Assembly (NCBI GenBank): GCA_964036315.1
Contig: OZ038517.1
Coordinates: forward strand, 55,112,788 to 55,176,787
From: Acanthosepion esculentum
Lineage: Eukaryota > Mollusca > Cephalopoda > Sepiida > Sepiidae
Length of the DNA stretch: 64,000 nucleotides
Direction: 5' to 3'
Shown here piece by piece: positions 52,788 to 63,492 of this stretch. The position numbers and the translations under genes are program-made. Numbering within the stretch: the stretch's first letter is position 1; each line of letters begins with the position of its first letter. The notes under the pieces were generated by a model. The model was not told the origin of the DNA, did not search any database, and saw nothing but the letters and a program-made list of their open reading frames with translations.

Positions 52788-53319
52788 TATAAAGGACTTA
52801 ATGGTCCAAATAATGATTCACTTTTGCCTGAAGCCATACTTTGTCTATTCGTACTTTCTACTTCCGGCTTCCTGAATCATCAAGAATTTCTTCGTTATAT
52901 TTTATCATCAGTTATAAATAGTCCTTTCCTTTTGAACGCCACGTCTTTGTGCGAGAAATGTTATGGGAAATCAGATTTCTGGTGTGGTGATGGTCAAACA
53001 ACAATTATTTTAGGAATTATTTTAAATGGAAAATTATACTTTAATATATTCGGAAATGGCTTCAGACAAGAGGAATGACAAGAATTTACCCGATAACAAA
53101 CAGCGGTTCGAAATTCATAGAACATATCGGAGTCGAAGACCTCATGTGGTGGTTTGTAAATGTAGAGATGTGTAAGTCAGCAAAGTAGGGGTTTACTTGA
53201 TTACAGTTGGTTATCTTCGGATAACGTCTCTTATCAAAATATACATCAATTTATGGCCCTTTAAATTGCATGTAAAAATAATTAATACAAAGATATATAT
53301 ATTGCATGTACTGATAAGT

Positions 53320-53320
<1 letters not shown>
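52788..53320. other. No gene recognised
   Basis: A 97-codon open frame from 52785 has no family motif. No other feature. Confidence 0.4.

Positions 53321-53321
<1 letters not shown>

Positions 53322-53387
<66 letters not shown>
53322..53387. repeat. (TA)n tract
   Basis: Immediately precedes a SINE A head. Confidence 0.95.
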
Positions 53388-53389
<2 letters not shown>

Positions 53390-53392
53390 AGG

Positions 53393-53660
53393 TGGAGTAA
53401 TGTATAGCGACTCGGATTGAGGAATCGGAGAGTTCGAATCCCAGTCGAATGTAAGGGATTCATACCTTTTCCGAGGGTATGTAATGGATTCACTTACGTG
53501 CTAATACCCTTAGGAAATGTATGAATGCTCTTCTTCTCCCCCCAGGTATGCGTTGGATGGCAACTGGTCTACGGCAAAAAGAAATGGCAACCTACTGCCT
53601 CGTCAGTCATGTAACGAAAGATATATGATCGCCTGATGTGTATCACGCATGACACATAAC
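53393..53660 (+). mobile_element. SINE family A copy
   Basis: Head 'gtatagcgactcggattgag', B-box-like 'gagttcgaatccca', a short internal duplication of 'tattcacttacgtgcta'-type text, and the 3' end 'gtgtatcacgcatgacacat'. Nearly full-length. Confidence 0.85.
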
Positions 53661-53913
53661 TAGCTGTGCTAGCAGAAAGACACAAGTCATCGTGGCCGAT
53701 GGCGTGAGCGTACTGCTGTGTTCAAATTGTTAATCACGCTAGATAACATGCTATCTCCCAGAAACTCTAAGATTTGCTCAGCATAGTTGCAGTATAAATC
53801 CCAGGTGGGCTATGTGGGTGTTGAATAAACACAAATGCGCCTGAGCAAGAATCTGCAATAGGGATTGGCTAACAGCCCTAGTACACGGATATCCTCGAAT
53901 ACGACTGACCAGC

Positions 53914-53917
<4 letters not shown>
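53661..53917. other. No feature recognised
   Basis: Short unique-looking stretch. Confidence 0.35.

Positions 53918-53966
<49 letters not shown>
53918..53966. repeat. (TA)n tract
   Basis: About 49 bp of TA. Confidence 0.95.
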
Positions 53967-53971
<5 letters not shown>

Positions 53972-54108
53972 GTAATGAAAAGTTTGGTAATCCCTAGGAT
54001 GATGTAATCCAAAATGATTTGTCAACCTTTAGATTTCTATTTTTTAAATTTTTTAAATAGTGATTTTTAAAATTTTTCTATCACTACAAACATTACCAAA
54101 TACATGTA

Positions 54109-54229
54109 GACGGTGGTCCGTAAGTCTTATCACCCCTACATAACATAATTTTACTGTTTCAGATGGTTGACACGAGCTCCTACAGTTTGGAAGAGACGTA
54201 GGGCGTGATAAGACTTTCGGATCACCCTG
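54109..54229. mobile_element. Tc1/mariner-type MITE, 121 bp
   Basis: The left end GACGGTGGTCCGTAAGTCTT and the right end (reverse complement CAGGGTGATCCGAAAGTCTT) form about 27-bp inverted repeats continuing to ATCACCCC/ATCACGCC. TA flanks both sides (54107-54108, 54230-54231). Confidence 0.75.
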
Positions 54230-56170
54230 TACTTTATAGAGTCGAAATGGAAGGTCTCATTAGATAATGGGGGACTTCCACAGGCAGACACTGGAGAAGA
54301 TAAATGACTTCCTCCTGTGTTATATAAACAGCTGAGTGGCCAGGGGCTGATTGTATTTTGGTACTTGTATCCTGTTGGTCCGATAATAAAGTAATTCAGT
54401 ATTACTACTCCCATTGTCTTTTTGGTTATTTTACATACTTCAAGAAGACCGGAGAGTACAGCGGCCGAGACTTTGTAATTATGAGACTTGTCAGAGTGTA
54501 TCTGTGTATACAAATGATTTCTATATTGCATTAAGAATGATAAAGATTGTTACATTTACTTAGCTATGCTTAGTAGCATGTAGGATTATTATTATTATTA
54601 TTATAAATAAATAAAAATAAAATATAAAATAATAATAATAATGAATATTATAAATAAAATAAAACAATAACATAAAAAGGTTGTATAAAATAAATTAAAT
54701 AAAAATAAAAAATAATAAAAAATACTCCTGACATGCAACTAAAACTGTTTCTGCCAGAAATACGAACATCGCACCAAAAGAGGTTAACAAACAACCTCTT
54801 CGCCACGAACCTCGGTACGGGCAACACGTGTTCGACTTCTCTCTGCGATATCGCTTGTAATACTACGGAGTAAATTCTCCCTTTTATCACATGTACCATA
54901 AAACAATTGTAACCTAAAAACACATACTAAAATATAAGTAAATTGTATGAAAGTAACATACAATTTACCATGTTTTCCTGTTATTCCTGCACGTTTTATT
55001 TTCTGTCAAGTATGCTTGTATATCCGTGAACACGAAGCTAATTTCTATGCTATGTGAATCCCCCCAAAAGTATGCTCAGACAAATGGAGGAATGAAAGGA
55101 AAAAGAATGTATAGCGCCAAACTTCCAGATAAAAAGAATTAAGACTGAAGACCAAAAAAAGAGAAATATAAACCTTGTTTAACACCAGTGTCTGAAGACG
55201 AACGGTAGTGTCTGCTTGCTTATAAAATCAGCATTTGCAAAAGTGGATATTTTAGGATCGAGTTGAAAACAACTACAATTTTACACCAACTGTTAGAGAT
55301 GTGGTTGCCGTAATGGTTACCAAATCGGAAAATGGAGCTGGTGAGCTGGTTCATTTCGAGCTGGTTCATTTCGATACTTTGAGAAAGAATTTCATACTAA
55401 ATGTGAATCTCTTCTACTAGCTATGGATTAAACAGTAGGACAAACGAAAAAAAAGTTTAAAATGATAACCAAATCCAAAACATATGAGTTCTGTTAAGTT
55501 TTCTTGCTCTAGAAACTGCCATTGTTGAGACTCTAGGACATGTGATATCTCAACAACCACTCAATAGTTTACAGTAAGCAAGTATACGTTGAATTCAAGC
55601 CACAGGCGCCGGTAAGATAAACACAACTTTCTCAAATATCAAATTTGTCACACAATCGCAATGAAGAAAATTAATAATGGCTAGAAAGACCCGTGAAAAT
55701 TTAACGGTGTTCCAATTTGAATTTTCTGATGAATCTTAATTTTTCAGTTAATGATTAAGCTCATGGCGAGTTCTATGACAATAAAACATCCGTAGAAATT
55801 CTACGCATCGTTAAATATCTGAGTTTAACAACATTAACAAAATATTGCAATAACAATCATAAATATGAATGCTGGTTGTTTATTTTAAGAAATGGGTACA
55901 AATGAAAACATTTAAAATTGACAACTTTTTTCCCCATTTCATTGAAACAGACGTTAAACACTTCTTTCTTTGATATTTCTAGGCAATCAAAACAGAAGAA
56001 TCCATTATTTATTAGGTATTGGAAGGAGACGTTAAACATTTCTATCTTCCCTCCCTTCTACCAAAATCCCCGTCTTGCGAACATTTCTCTTAAGAATATT
56101 CTAAGAATAATACAGCAGACGATATTCATTTTATTTATGGGAACTATTTTTTTCGGCGATTGTATTATTC
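54230..56170. other. No gene assigned
   Basis: Contains AT-rich (AAT)n-like sequence at 54580-54720 and a 91-codon minus frame at 54648-54923 without recognised motifs. At 55950-56045 a block 'gacgttaaaca-ttct' is duplicated. 'tccattatttat-aggtattgg' near 56000 recurs near 58300. Confidence 0.4.
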
Positions 56171-56400
56171 GGCTTCCGTTGTTCGATACTGTGCGTCTGA
56201 AAGATATTGCGGTCTCCATCGCAACTCGGCCTTTTGACCTGAGCTGCAATAACCAGCTAAGACAAGCTTTGTGACCGAACCCACGTAAGTGGGGACTGGG
56301 TAAATTTTGACCATGGCCCGAGTGGAAACGCTCGGATTCCCAACGTTAAACAACTAACCTTGTGTTGCATCCTAAACCCAGTGGGGGTACCAGGTGAATA
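56171..56400 (+). repeat. SINE core-domain unit
   Basis: 'gggtaaattttgaccatggc', 'cgagtggaaacgctcgg', 'taaccttgtgttgcat' and 'cccagtgggggtaccagg' match the core units at 35.6-36.1 kb. It directly precedes the first U2-like segment. Confidence 0.7.
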
Positions 56401-56401
56401 C

Positions 56402-56448
56402 ATCGCTTCACGAACTTTTGGCTAAAATCACGGTGTAGTATCTGTTCT
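56402..56448 (+). ncRNA. U2 snRNA 5'-end-like segment
   Basis: Begins ATCGCTTC, the U2 5' end, and continues through CTTTTGGCTAA and GGTGTAGTATCTGTTCT with a few substitutions. It includes GTAGTA, the branch-point-recognition bases. It stops at about U2 position 47, so it is a fragment, not a gene. Comparison is to the conserved metazoan U2 known from general knowledge. Confidence 0.75.
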
Positions 56449-57009
56449 CAGATTACTCACTGGACGATCGCCTATGGGGCTGAGATTCGATCTCTGATAC
56501 AGGCCGGTCGCAGGGATTCGTCCCTGCGCTGGTAGTATCACAGCTACGTCTAGCTATGATCAGCTTTGACAAGCTATGACCAGCTAAGACCAGCTAAAGA
56601 CTAGCTATGACTAGCTATGACCAGCTAAAGACCAGCTTGGACAAGCTAAGACCAGCTAAATCCAAAGCACTGCGGCCCGGGTGAAAACTCGGGTCCATTC
56701 CCCCTCCCTACCCTCGTTAAACCCCGACCTTGTGTCACAACCTGGCCCTGTGGGAGGTCAAGTAAATCCACGGTCGCAGGGATTCATCCCTGCGCTGGTA
56801 GTATCGCGGCTACGTCTAGCTCTGACCAGCTCTGACCAGCTTGGACAAGCTATGACCAGCTAAGACCAGCTATGACCAGCTATGACCAGCTTGGACAAGC
56901 TAAGACCAGCGACCCGGGTGAAAACACTCGGGTCAAACCCCCCTCCCTTCCCACATTAAAAACCGACCTTGTGTCACAAGCTGGCCCTGTGGGAGGTCAA
57001 GTAAATCCA

Positions 57010-57047
57010 CGGCCTTTTGGCTAAGATCAAAGTGTAGTATATGTTCT
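57010..57047 (+). ncRNA. U2 snRNA-like segment
   Basis: CGGCCTTTTGGCTAAGATCA followed by AAGTGTAGTATATGTTCT, differing from conserved U2 by one extra A and one substitution. The best-preserved copy of U2 positions 10-46. Confidence 0.8.
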
Positions 57048-57969
57048 CAGATTACTCGCTGAATGATCGCCTTTTGGCTGAGATTTGATCACTGATACAG
57101 GCCGGTCACAGAGATTCGTCCCTGCGCTGGTAGTATCGCGGCTACGTCTAGCTCTGACCAGCTTGGACAAGCTATGACCAGCTAAGACCAGCTATGACCA
57201 GCTATGACTAGCTATGACCAGCTCTGACCAGCTTGGACAAGCTAAGACCAGCGGCCCGGGTGAAAACACTCGGCTGAACCCTCCCTCCCTTCCCACATTA
57301 AAAACCGACCTTGTGTCGCAACCTGACCCTGTGGGTGTTCAAGAAAATACCAACTCGCTTGATCGCCTTTTGGCTGGAATTCGATCACTGATACATACCT
57401 GATACCTGGGATTCGATCACTGATACGTCCCTGCGCTGGTAGTATCACGGCTACGTCTAGCTATGACCATCTTTGACCAGCTTCGCCCAGCTTGGACAAG
57501 CTAGGACCAGCTAAGACTAGCCAAGACCACTGGTCTGAGTGGAAACGCTCGGGTCATACTCCACCCTCGCCCCACGTTAAAAACCAACCTTGTGTCACAA
57601 CCTGACTCAGTGGGGGGTCAAGTAGATACCAAGTGTAGTATCTGTTCTCAGATCGCTCGCTTAATGATCGCCTTTTGGCTGAGATTCGATCACTGATACA
57701 TGCCTGGCACAGGGATTCGTCCCTGTGCTGGTAGTATCGCGGCTACGTCTAGCTATGACCAGCTTTGACCAGCTCTGACCGGCTTGGACAAGCTATGACC
57801 AGCTAAGACCAGCCAAGACCAGCTATGACTAGCTCTGACCAGCTTGGGCAAGCTAAGACCAGCTAAGACCAGCAAAGTCCAGCGGCCCGGGTGGAATCAC
57901 TCGGGGTCCCCAAGTTAAAACCGACCTTGTGTCACAACCTGACTCAGTGGGAGGTCAAGTAGATACCAC

Positions 57970-58012
57970 GTGTAGTATCTATTCTTATCAGCTTAATCTG
58001 ATTCTCTCTCTA
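57970..58012 (+). ncRNA. U2 snRNA-like segment, longest 3' extension
   Basis: GTGTAGTATCTATTCTTATC then AGCTTAATCTGAT corresponds to U2 from the branch-point-recognition region into stem IIa, where other copies have already switched to other sequence. This retained stretch shows the source was U2 rather than a chance match. Confidence 0.75.
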
Positions 58013-58066
58013 TCTCCATTTCTAGCTTCCTTTATTTATTTCATTTTCTATCTTTGAAAGCAAGTA

Positions 58067-58254
58067 CAGGAATCCCTCAATTAGTGTAGCTAATTTGTAC
58101 ATCGATAACGATAAGAAAATCAATTTCCAATTACTGTGGTTAAACTGAAGAATGTTTTACCGCACTAATCGAGTATTATGCATGCACCAATCGAATTTTG
58201 GTAGATAAAAATTTTAGCGCACTAATCGAAACCGCATTAATCGAGGGATGCATG
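58067..58254. mobile_element. Tigger/pogo-type MITE, 188 bp
   Basis: Left end CAGGAATCCCTCAATTAGTG; right end is the reverse complement of CATGCATCCCTCGATTAATG. Both flanks are TA. Internal subterminal repeats 'gcactaatcga' recur. No coding. Confidence 0.78.
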
Positions 58255-58379
58255 TAATGACTTTTTCTTTCTTTCCACGCGATGAAAACACGGAATAGTC
58301 CATTATTTATGATGTATTGGCATGGCGTAACGGTCGTGCTAACTAATGAAGAGAGGGGCAAGCACAGTCATAATAGGAT

Positions 58380-58629
58380 GCTTGATTTTATGGTTGTAAC
58401 CTTAAGAAGACGGAATATATAGTGGTCAACAAAAGAGACAGCGTTACGTATCGGGAACGTCAAATTAGGAAGATGCAGAAAGTTTACTGTTGATAGTGTT
58501 GATAAGGTGAATAAGAATAGAGAAAGAAGCCTTCCAGAAAATAAGCAGAATATTACGAGATTGAAAAATAATATTAAAACTTAAAGTCCAACGTCTAATC
58601 TATTATATGCCAATTTTTTCACAGCTGAA
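58380..58629 (+). pseudogene. LINE family L, part 1
   Basis: NSKKTEYIVVNKRDS, IGNVKLG, then EAFQKISRILRD-like text ('gaaagaagccttccagaaaataagc') and 'ctattatatgccaatttttt'. It ends at a target duplication and continues after the repeat at 59325. Confidence 0.7.
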
Positions 58630-58640
58630 GAAAAGATTTG

Positions 58641-59324
58641 TCTGATTGATTTGTTTGTTTAACGGCACATCAACAACTTATGGGTCATTTAATAATGGAA
58701 TTTAATTTTCTTGGGAGCTTTGAAGGAATCAAAATATGATATATGTTATTTTGCTTTCACAATAGAATACATGTTAGACGATACTCAGCTTTTGTGTATA
58801 TATGTGGACATACTTATCACACAGTGTGTTTTATGCTGTAGTTTTGTTGAAGTTATATTTGGGAATTCAATTTGATCTTTTTTCGGAAATTTTCGGATAT
58901 TATATAAATGAATGCCATGAAAGAATTCTTTTATGTTCACTGGTTGATTTTTATCGGCATATCAAACTCTATGGGTCATTTAATACCGAAATCTAAATAA
59001 TTTGAACACAATTTTATGGCTTCAACTAAATCTATTTTGAACGAAATTGTATGCCCTCAACTACAGATAAAATCTATTGTTGGTCATTTTGCTATAAAAT
59101 CTATTATTGATAATTTGCCTATAAATACTTATTGTTACGGTAATTTTTTATATAAATGGATTACTTGTATTTTTACTATGCATATGTATTTTTATACTTT
59201 CATAATGCTTTGTTTTTGTTTGGGGGTTCAATATTTGTCCATAGCTGGGACCCTAACAGGTGCTACCACTCCGGATCAGGGTGGACTTGTGAACAACAAT
59301 AATTAGGTGGTGGTTCCACGCTCC
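58641..59324 (+). mobile_element. 684-bp interspersed repeat with 11-bp TSD
   Basis: It is flanked by 'gaaaagatttg' (58630-58640) and 'gaaaagatctg' (59325-59335), an 11-bp duplication with one mismatch, and interrupts LINE family L. The head 'gtttaacggcacatcaacaa' and 'tatgggtcatttaata' recur inside at about 58955-58995. The end is 'agctgggaccctaacaggtg', then 'ctaccactcc'. Copies at 32780 and 33365. No coding region. The duplication length suggests retroposition. The head resembles 'gtttaacg-c' sequences common in molluscan repeats, from memory only. Confidence 0.8.
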
Positions 59325-59560
59325 GAAAAGATCTGAAGGGATGTGGTTCTACCGACATATGCTTAGAATACCATAGTCAGAGCATGTGACATAACGAAGA
59401 AATTGTTAGTAATAATCAGAAGGAGAGAGCCGAAATGTTTGGGTTATATAATTAGGAAATGGGGCTTGTAGAATTGAACACAAACAGGACACAACGAAGG
59501 TAAAAGAAGCAAAAGGAAAGCAACGAAATTCCTACTCGACAAGGGGGTGCAGAATTAATT
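59325..59560 (+). pseudogene. LINE family L, part 2
   Basis: EMWFYRHMLRIP then SEHVT, followed by broken text up to 'cacaacgaaggtaaaagaagc'. It continues the copy that starts at 58380 with no loss at the insertion site. Confidence 0.75.
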
Positions 59561-59725
59561 TCAACTCAGAACTAATTTCAACTCGAAACTAAGGGTTAGG
59601 GTTAGGGGTAGAATGAGGGCTTTAAAATTGACTTGAAATTAGTTCCGAGTTAAAATTAGTTCCGAGTTGAAATTAATTCCGAGTTAAAAATTAATTCCGA
59701 GTTGAAATTAGTTCTGTCACTCTCG
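59560..59725. repeat. Foldback with telomere-like centre
   Basis: 'aatttcaactcagaactaat' and 'ttcaactcgaaact' on the left are inverted as several 'ttccgagttgaaatta' units on the right (59645-59715). The centre is 'aagggttagggttagggg', about 2.5 TTAGGG units. Confidence 0.75.
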
Positions 59726-59770
59726 ACAAGTTACTAAGAGAAATAAAAGAGAGGAAGTTTATGGAAAACT

Positions 59771-60400
59771 ATGATAACCCGCATATCGGCTGACAGGGAG
59801 CGGAAAGATTATACTGAATCCATTGCTTGTTGCAAAGAAAGTTGGTCACTGTGTTCCTCTGAATCTATCTTAGATATGTATAAGTCTAGCATTTGTTTAG
59901 GCCTTGAATATTGCTGCAACATACAATCCAGTACCACTGCTGTAAATCTAGAGACTCTTGATCAAATCCAAAGAAGAATCAGCAATATTATTGGTCCTGA
60001 CATAGTATCTCGTCTTCAGTCACTTCTCCATCACCGTAATGTAGTTTCCCTCTGCCTTTTCTATAAATATTTCATGGTAATTGTTCGTGTGAACTTTTCG
60101 CTATGGTACCTAGACTTTATGAAATTAAGCGTAGTATTAGATTGCTAACAATGTTCCATTAATTTACAGTTGAAGTGGTTAGAAGTAACCGTAAGTTCTA
60201 TGCTAACAGTTTCTTCTCTCACTCTTATCGCTTGCTGAGCTTTCTCCCGGCTCCATGCTTTCCAGCCAACTTTAATCTTCGAAAATCCAAATACAATGTC
60301 AATCACTATCTATTCTCTCTCCTTATTCTTTCGCACTCAGTAAAGCCTTGTTTCTTGGAGACTTTACTACCTTGCTTGACGTGATATGATTAAATACATA
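59771..60400 (+). pseudogene. Jockey-like LINE, C-terminal half
   Basis: SSESILDMYKSSICLGLEYC, LDQIQRRISNIIGPDIVSRL, HHRNVVSLCLFYKYF, then a frameshift, FYANSFFSHSYR and the 3' end 'actaccttgcttgacgtgat'. A useful colinear reference for the interrupted copy at 29287. Confidence 0.82.
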
Positions 60401-60445
60401 TCTATCTATCTATCTATCTATATATATATATATATATATATATAT
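60396..60445. repeat. (TATC)n(TA)n tract
   Basis: Five TATC units followed by TA. Confidence 0.93.
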
Positions 60446-60446
60446 G

Positions 60447-60860
<414 letters not shown>

Positions 60861-60950
60861 CACGACTCTTCGGCAGAATTGAGTCACTGTCAGTCACTAA
60901 ATCTAAAAATAAACACGCTAAAATTCACCTTCATCCCTGCCGTGCGCTGA

Positions 60951-60967
60951 CGGCTTAGTGGTAGAAG
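60951..60967 (+). promoter_or_regulatory. Pol III A-box-like element
   Basis: CGGCTTAGTGGTAGAAG closely matches the tRNA A-box consensus (TRGCNNAGYNGG) and the D arm of tRNA-Gly. It lies 40 bp before the B box. Confidence 0.6.
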
Positions 60968-60990
60968 TTCCGACTGACGCCAATTCAGTC

Positions 60991-61003
60991 GGGTTTCGAT
61001 CCT
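60991..61003 (+). promoter_or_regulatory. Pol III B-box-like element
   Basis: GGGTTTCGATCCT is close to the B-box consensus GGTTCGANTCC, with one extra T. Spacing from the A box is tRNA-like. The full cloverleaf is not convincing. Confidence 0.55.
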
Positions 61004-61021
61004 AGCTAGAGGCAACCGGAC

Positions 61022-61075
61022 GTCTAGCCACACTGATGAGCTGTGAAACAGCGAAACAGTCTGTCTGTGGATGAC
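61022..61075 (+). ncRNA. Hammerhead ribozyme, canonical
   Basis: Stem I: outer GTC/GAC (61022-61024, 61073-61075), internal loop TAG/AT, inner CCACA/TGTGG (61028-61032, 61066-61070). Core CTGATGA (61033-61039). Stem II GCTGT/ACAGC with a GAA loop (61040-61052). GAAA (61053-61056). Stem III ACAG/CTGT with one-base loop (61056-61064). GUC triplet with cleavage after C61065. Every conserved nucleotide of a type I hammerhead is present and all helices pair perfectly. The internal loop in stem I could contact loop II, as in natural fast ribozymes. Confidence 0.9.
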
Positions 61076-61077
61076 AA

Positions 61078-61094
61078 ATATATATATATATATA
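61078..61094. repeat. (TA)n tract
   Basis: Short right bracket of the module. Confidence 0.85.
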
Positions 61095-61097
61095 CAT

Positions 61098-61335
61098 ACA
61101 TACCGGAAGCATGGTGGGGTTATGTATTTCAGCTCGGATTAAGGAATCAAATTCCAGCTGAGTTCGTTAGATTCACTTATCTTTTCTCCCTCACTCTCAG
61201 CCATGGGTAAATTACAAGACAGACTGCGTTCTCTAGCCTTGGGTAGCAACAGGTCTAGGAGAAGGGCCACTCTGAAGTCAAAAACCTGACGAGGGTCGTT
61301 TGGGAACCTTGTGGCATACTGTGCAGCAATTCTAT
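61098..61335 (+). mobile_element. SINE family B copy
   Basis: 'gctcggattaaggaatcaa', 'agccatgggtaaattacaag', 'ctaggagaagggccactctg' and 'gggaaccttgtggcata' in family B order. 3' truncated. Confidence 0.75.
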
Positions 61336-61597
61336 TTATTAGGCTCTTCGAAAAGTTTTCTTTTTAGAATTTTTTTATATCTAGGTGATTTCATTTAGAG
61401 TCTTTTTTTCCTTCACTTTTCTTAATAGATATCCCACACAGTGGTAATAAAAGATCTGACAAGAATTAATTCGGCTAAACAAAGAAAAAAAATCTAAAAT
61501 CCCCGACACTCCGTGTTCGTGCGCATGTCATACCAACATAACAAATTTCGTCCGATGCAAGACGAAACGCGCCACAAATAAACTTTTCCACTTTGTC

Positions 61598-61603
<6 letters not shown>
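61336..61603. other. No feature recognised
   Basis: Contains 'tttcgtccgatgcaagacgaaac', a small hairpin. Nothing else. Confidence 0.35.

Positions 61604-61660
<57 letters not shown>
61604..61660. repeat. (TA)n tract
   Basis: Target site of MITE copy 3. Confidence 0.95.
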
Positions 61661-61663
<3 letters not shown>

Positions 61664-61848
61664 TGTAACCCGGATATAAGAGAGTTGTCGGGACCGGATA
61701 ATAAGTCTCTTATATCAGGGTTTCTCTTATATCCGGGTTTGGTCTATTTTGTTTTATTAACACAGGCTATAATTTGGGACCTGAGAAAATCTCTCTTATA
61801 TCCGAGTTTCTCTTATATCCGGGTTTCTCTTATATCCGGGTTACACTG
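61661..61848. mobile_element. Pogo/Tigger-type MITE, copy 3
   Basis: 188 bp from CAGTGTAACCCGG to its exact inverted end, with TA on both sides. The best-preserved of the three copies. Confidence 0.82.
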
Positions 61849-61859
61849 TATGTATATAT

Positions 61860-62140
61860 AGATAGATAGAGAGAGAGAGTGAGAGAGAAATAGAGAGAAA
61901 GAGAAAGATATATATATAGAGAGAGAGAGACAGAGAAAAGAGATAGAGAGAGAGAGCGATAGAGAAACAGAGAGAGAGGGAAAGAGAGAGATAGAGAGAC
62001 AGAGAGAGATAGAGAGAAAGAGAAAGAGAGAGAGATATAGAGAGAGAGACAGAGAAAAGAGATATATATAGAGAGAGCGATAGAGAAACAGAGATAGAGA
62101 GAGAGAGAACGATAGAGAAACAGAGAGAGAGAGAGAGATG
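61860..62140. repeat. (GA)n-rich array
   Basis: GA dinucleotides with 'gatagaga', 'gaaacagaga' and short TA interruptions. Confidence 0.93.
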
Positions 62141-63279
62141 TGGGAGTTTTGTTTTGGTGAAAGGGACGTTTAGTGGGTCTGGCGCGCTTTATTATTTAAT
62201 GGCGTGACACAGATTTTATTTTCTCACACAATTCAGAAAAAAAAAAGAATAAAAACTTAACCTCACCCTGCTTACCTGAAATATTTTCTCACATTTTCCT
62301 TACACACACTCGTTAAGTCACCAAAAATAAACATGTCCATATATTTCATTCAAGTAATTTCAACTATAAACACTCCTGTTATTAATTTTCTAACTACTAA
62401 TTCTTTTATCTTAATTTCAGATGCTTTCTATCGCAAATGCCCAGACGAGGATTTTTCAGTCGCTCGGAAACCGCGCAAAACAAACAGATTTTAGCAGAGC
62501 TCACAGGCACTTCTACTTGGGAAGCATGTCTCTCCATAAAAGAGGGATGATCATCTTCCCAATGAAGGATGCTTGGATCATTTGAGAATCAATTCAAAAT
62601 TGTCTGTTCTAACTAAAGATGGATAATGTGACCCAGAAAATTGAAGAATTATGATAGCGAAAGATGCCTTCCAAATATAATAAAATCATTGCTCTCTCTC
62701 TCTCTCTCTCTCTTTCTCTCACACACATAAACACACGCGCACGCGCACACACACGCACATACACGCACACACACATACACGCACATACATTTCTATCATT
62801 TTTTTACTTTCATCTTTCTTTTTTCTATTTGTGTTTCCACTGTTTATTTTTTTATCTGTGTTTTCTCTGTTTATTCTTTATTTATTTATTTTTCTCTATT
62901 TATTCTTCCTTTTCTTCTGTTTATTTTTCTTTCTTTCTTTCTTTCTCTATTCTTTCTTTCAGTTATTATTCGTTTATTACTTTTATAACTTCCGTTTACC
63001 TACTATCTAAGCATAAAAACAGAAAAATGTTTTCACCAACCTCATGTACATACCAACTCTCCTTCCCTGTAAATCCAAAAGCAATTCACCCTTGAGTGCA
63101 AAGTGCTTGAAACGTAATAACGTTTACCAAGCAACGGTGAGTAGTAGAAGAGGCCAGGCCATGCACCATATTGGGGCGACTGAAGAACCATGGAAGTATT
63201 GATCCAATAATCGTAAGTCTTCTTTTAATAATAATAATAATAATAAAAAGATTATCTCAGTAAGATACAGTATCGAGAT
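62141..63279. other. No gene recognised
   Basis: (TC)n then (CA)n-rich sequence at 62693-62795, T-rich sequence to 62960, and (AAT)n near 63227-63245. The plus frame over 62664-63095 reads through these and is not gene-like. Confidence 0.5.
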
Positions 63280-63490
63280 ATATATGTAAGTTCAAGGAAC
63301 AGGTTACGAGTGAGAGGCCTAGAGAAAATATGACACCGAAATCCAAAGGTGCATTGGAATAGGGAAAGATTATTTCCGAATGTTAAAGATAGTATTAAGA
63401 AACAGGAAAATCAAGTTCAGCGTAAAGATTGCTTTACCTCTTTGTAAAAGGACAGTGATAAGTAAACAGTTTTCTCACAGTTGAAGAAGG
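63280..63490 (+). pseudogene. LINE family L fragment
   Basis: 'caccgaaatccaaaggtgcat', 'ggaatagggaaagat', 'agatagtattaagaaacagg' and 'cagttgaagaaggaatttgag' match the GIGKEAL-LSKVLRNRK and KKELDATE regions. It ends at the SINE head. Confidence 0.65.
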
Positions 63491-63492
63491 AA

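Larger units (their letters stand above)
56401..58012 (+). repeat. Tandem array of U2 snRNA-derived/SINE-core units
   Basis: Five imperfect units (core ends near 56400, 56765, 57010, 57355, 57630 and 57970, so 245-365 bp each). Each unit contains some of: a U2 snRNA 5'-like segment, 'gatcgccttttggctgagatt', 'gggattcgtccctgcgctgg', 'tagtatcgcggctacgtcta', a (ctatgaccagc)n minisatellite of variable length, and the SINE core ('ccgaccttgtgtcacaacct', 'gtgggaggtcaagtaaat'). Units differ mainly by loss of the U2 part or by minisatellite length. Confidence 0.8.

Noticed and set aside
52785..53078. 97-codon plus frame with several Cys
   Set aside because: No family motif, no codon or neighbour support; not called as a gene.
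54648..54923. 91-codon minus frame
   Set aside because: Second half is translation of AT-rich repeat; no recognisable motif in the first half.
59601..59625. Interstitial telomere
   Set aside because: Only about 2.5 TTAGGG-like units; reported only as the centre of the foldback.
61536..61570. Hammerhead at 'tttcgtccgatgcaagacgaaac'
   Set aside because: Forms a small hairpin with a GAAAC end, but no CUGANGA on either strand at a suitable distance.
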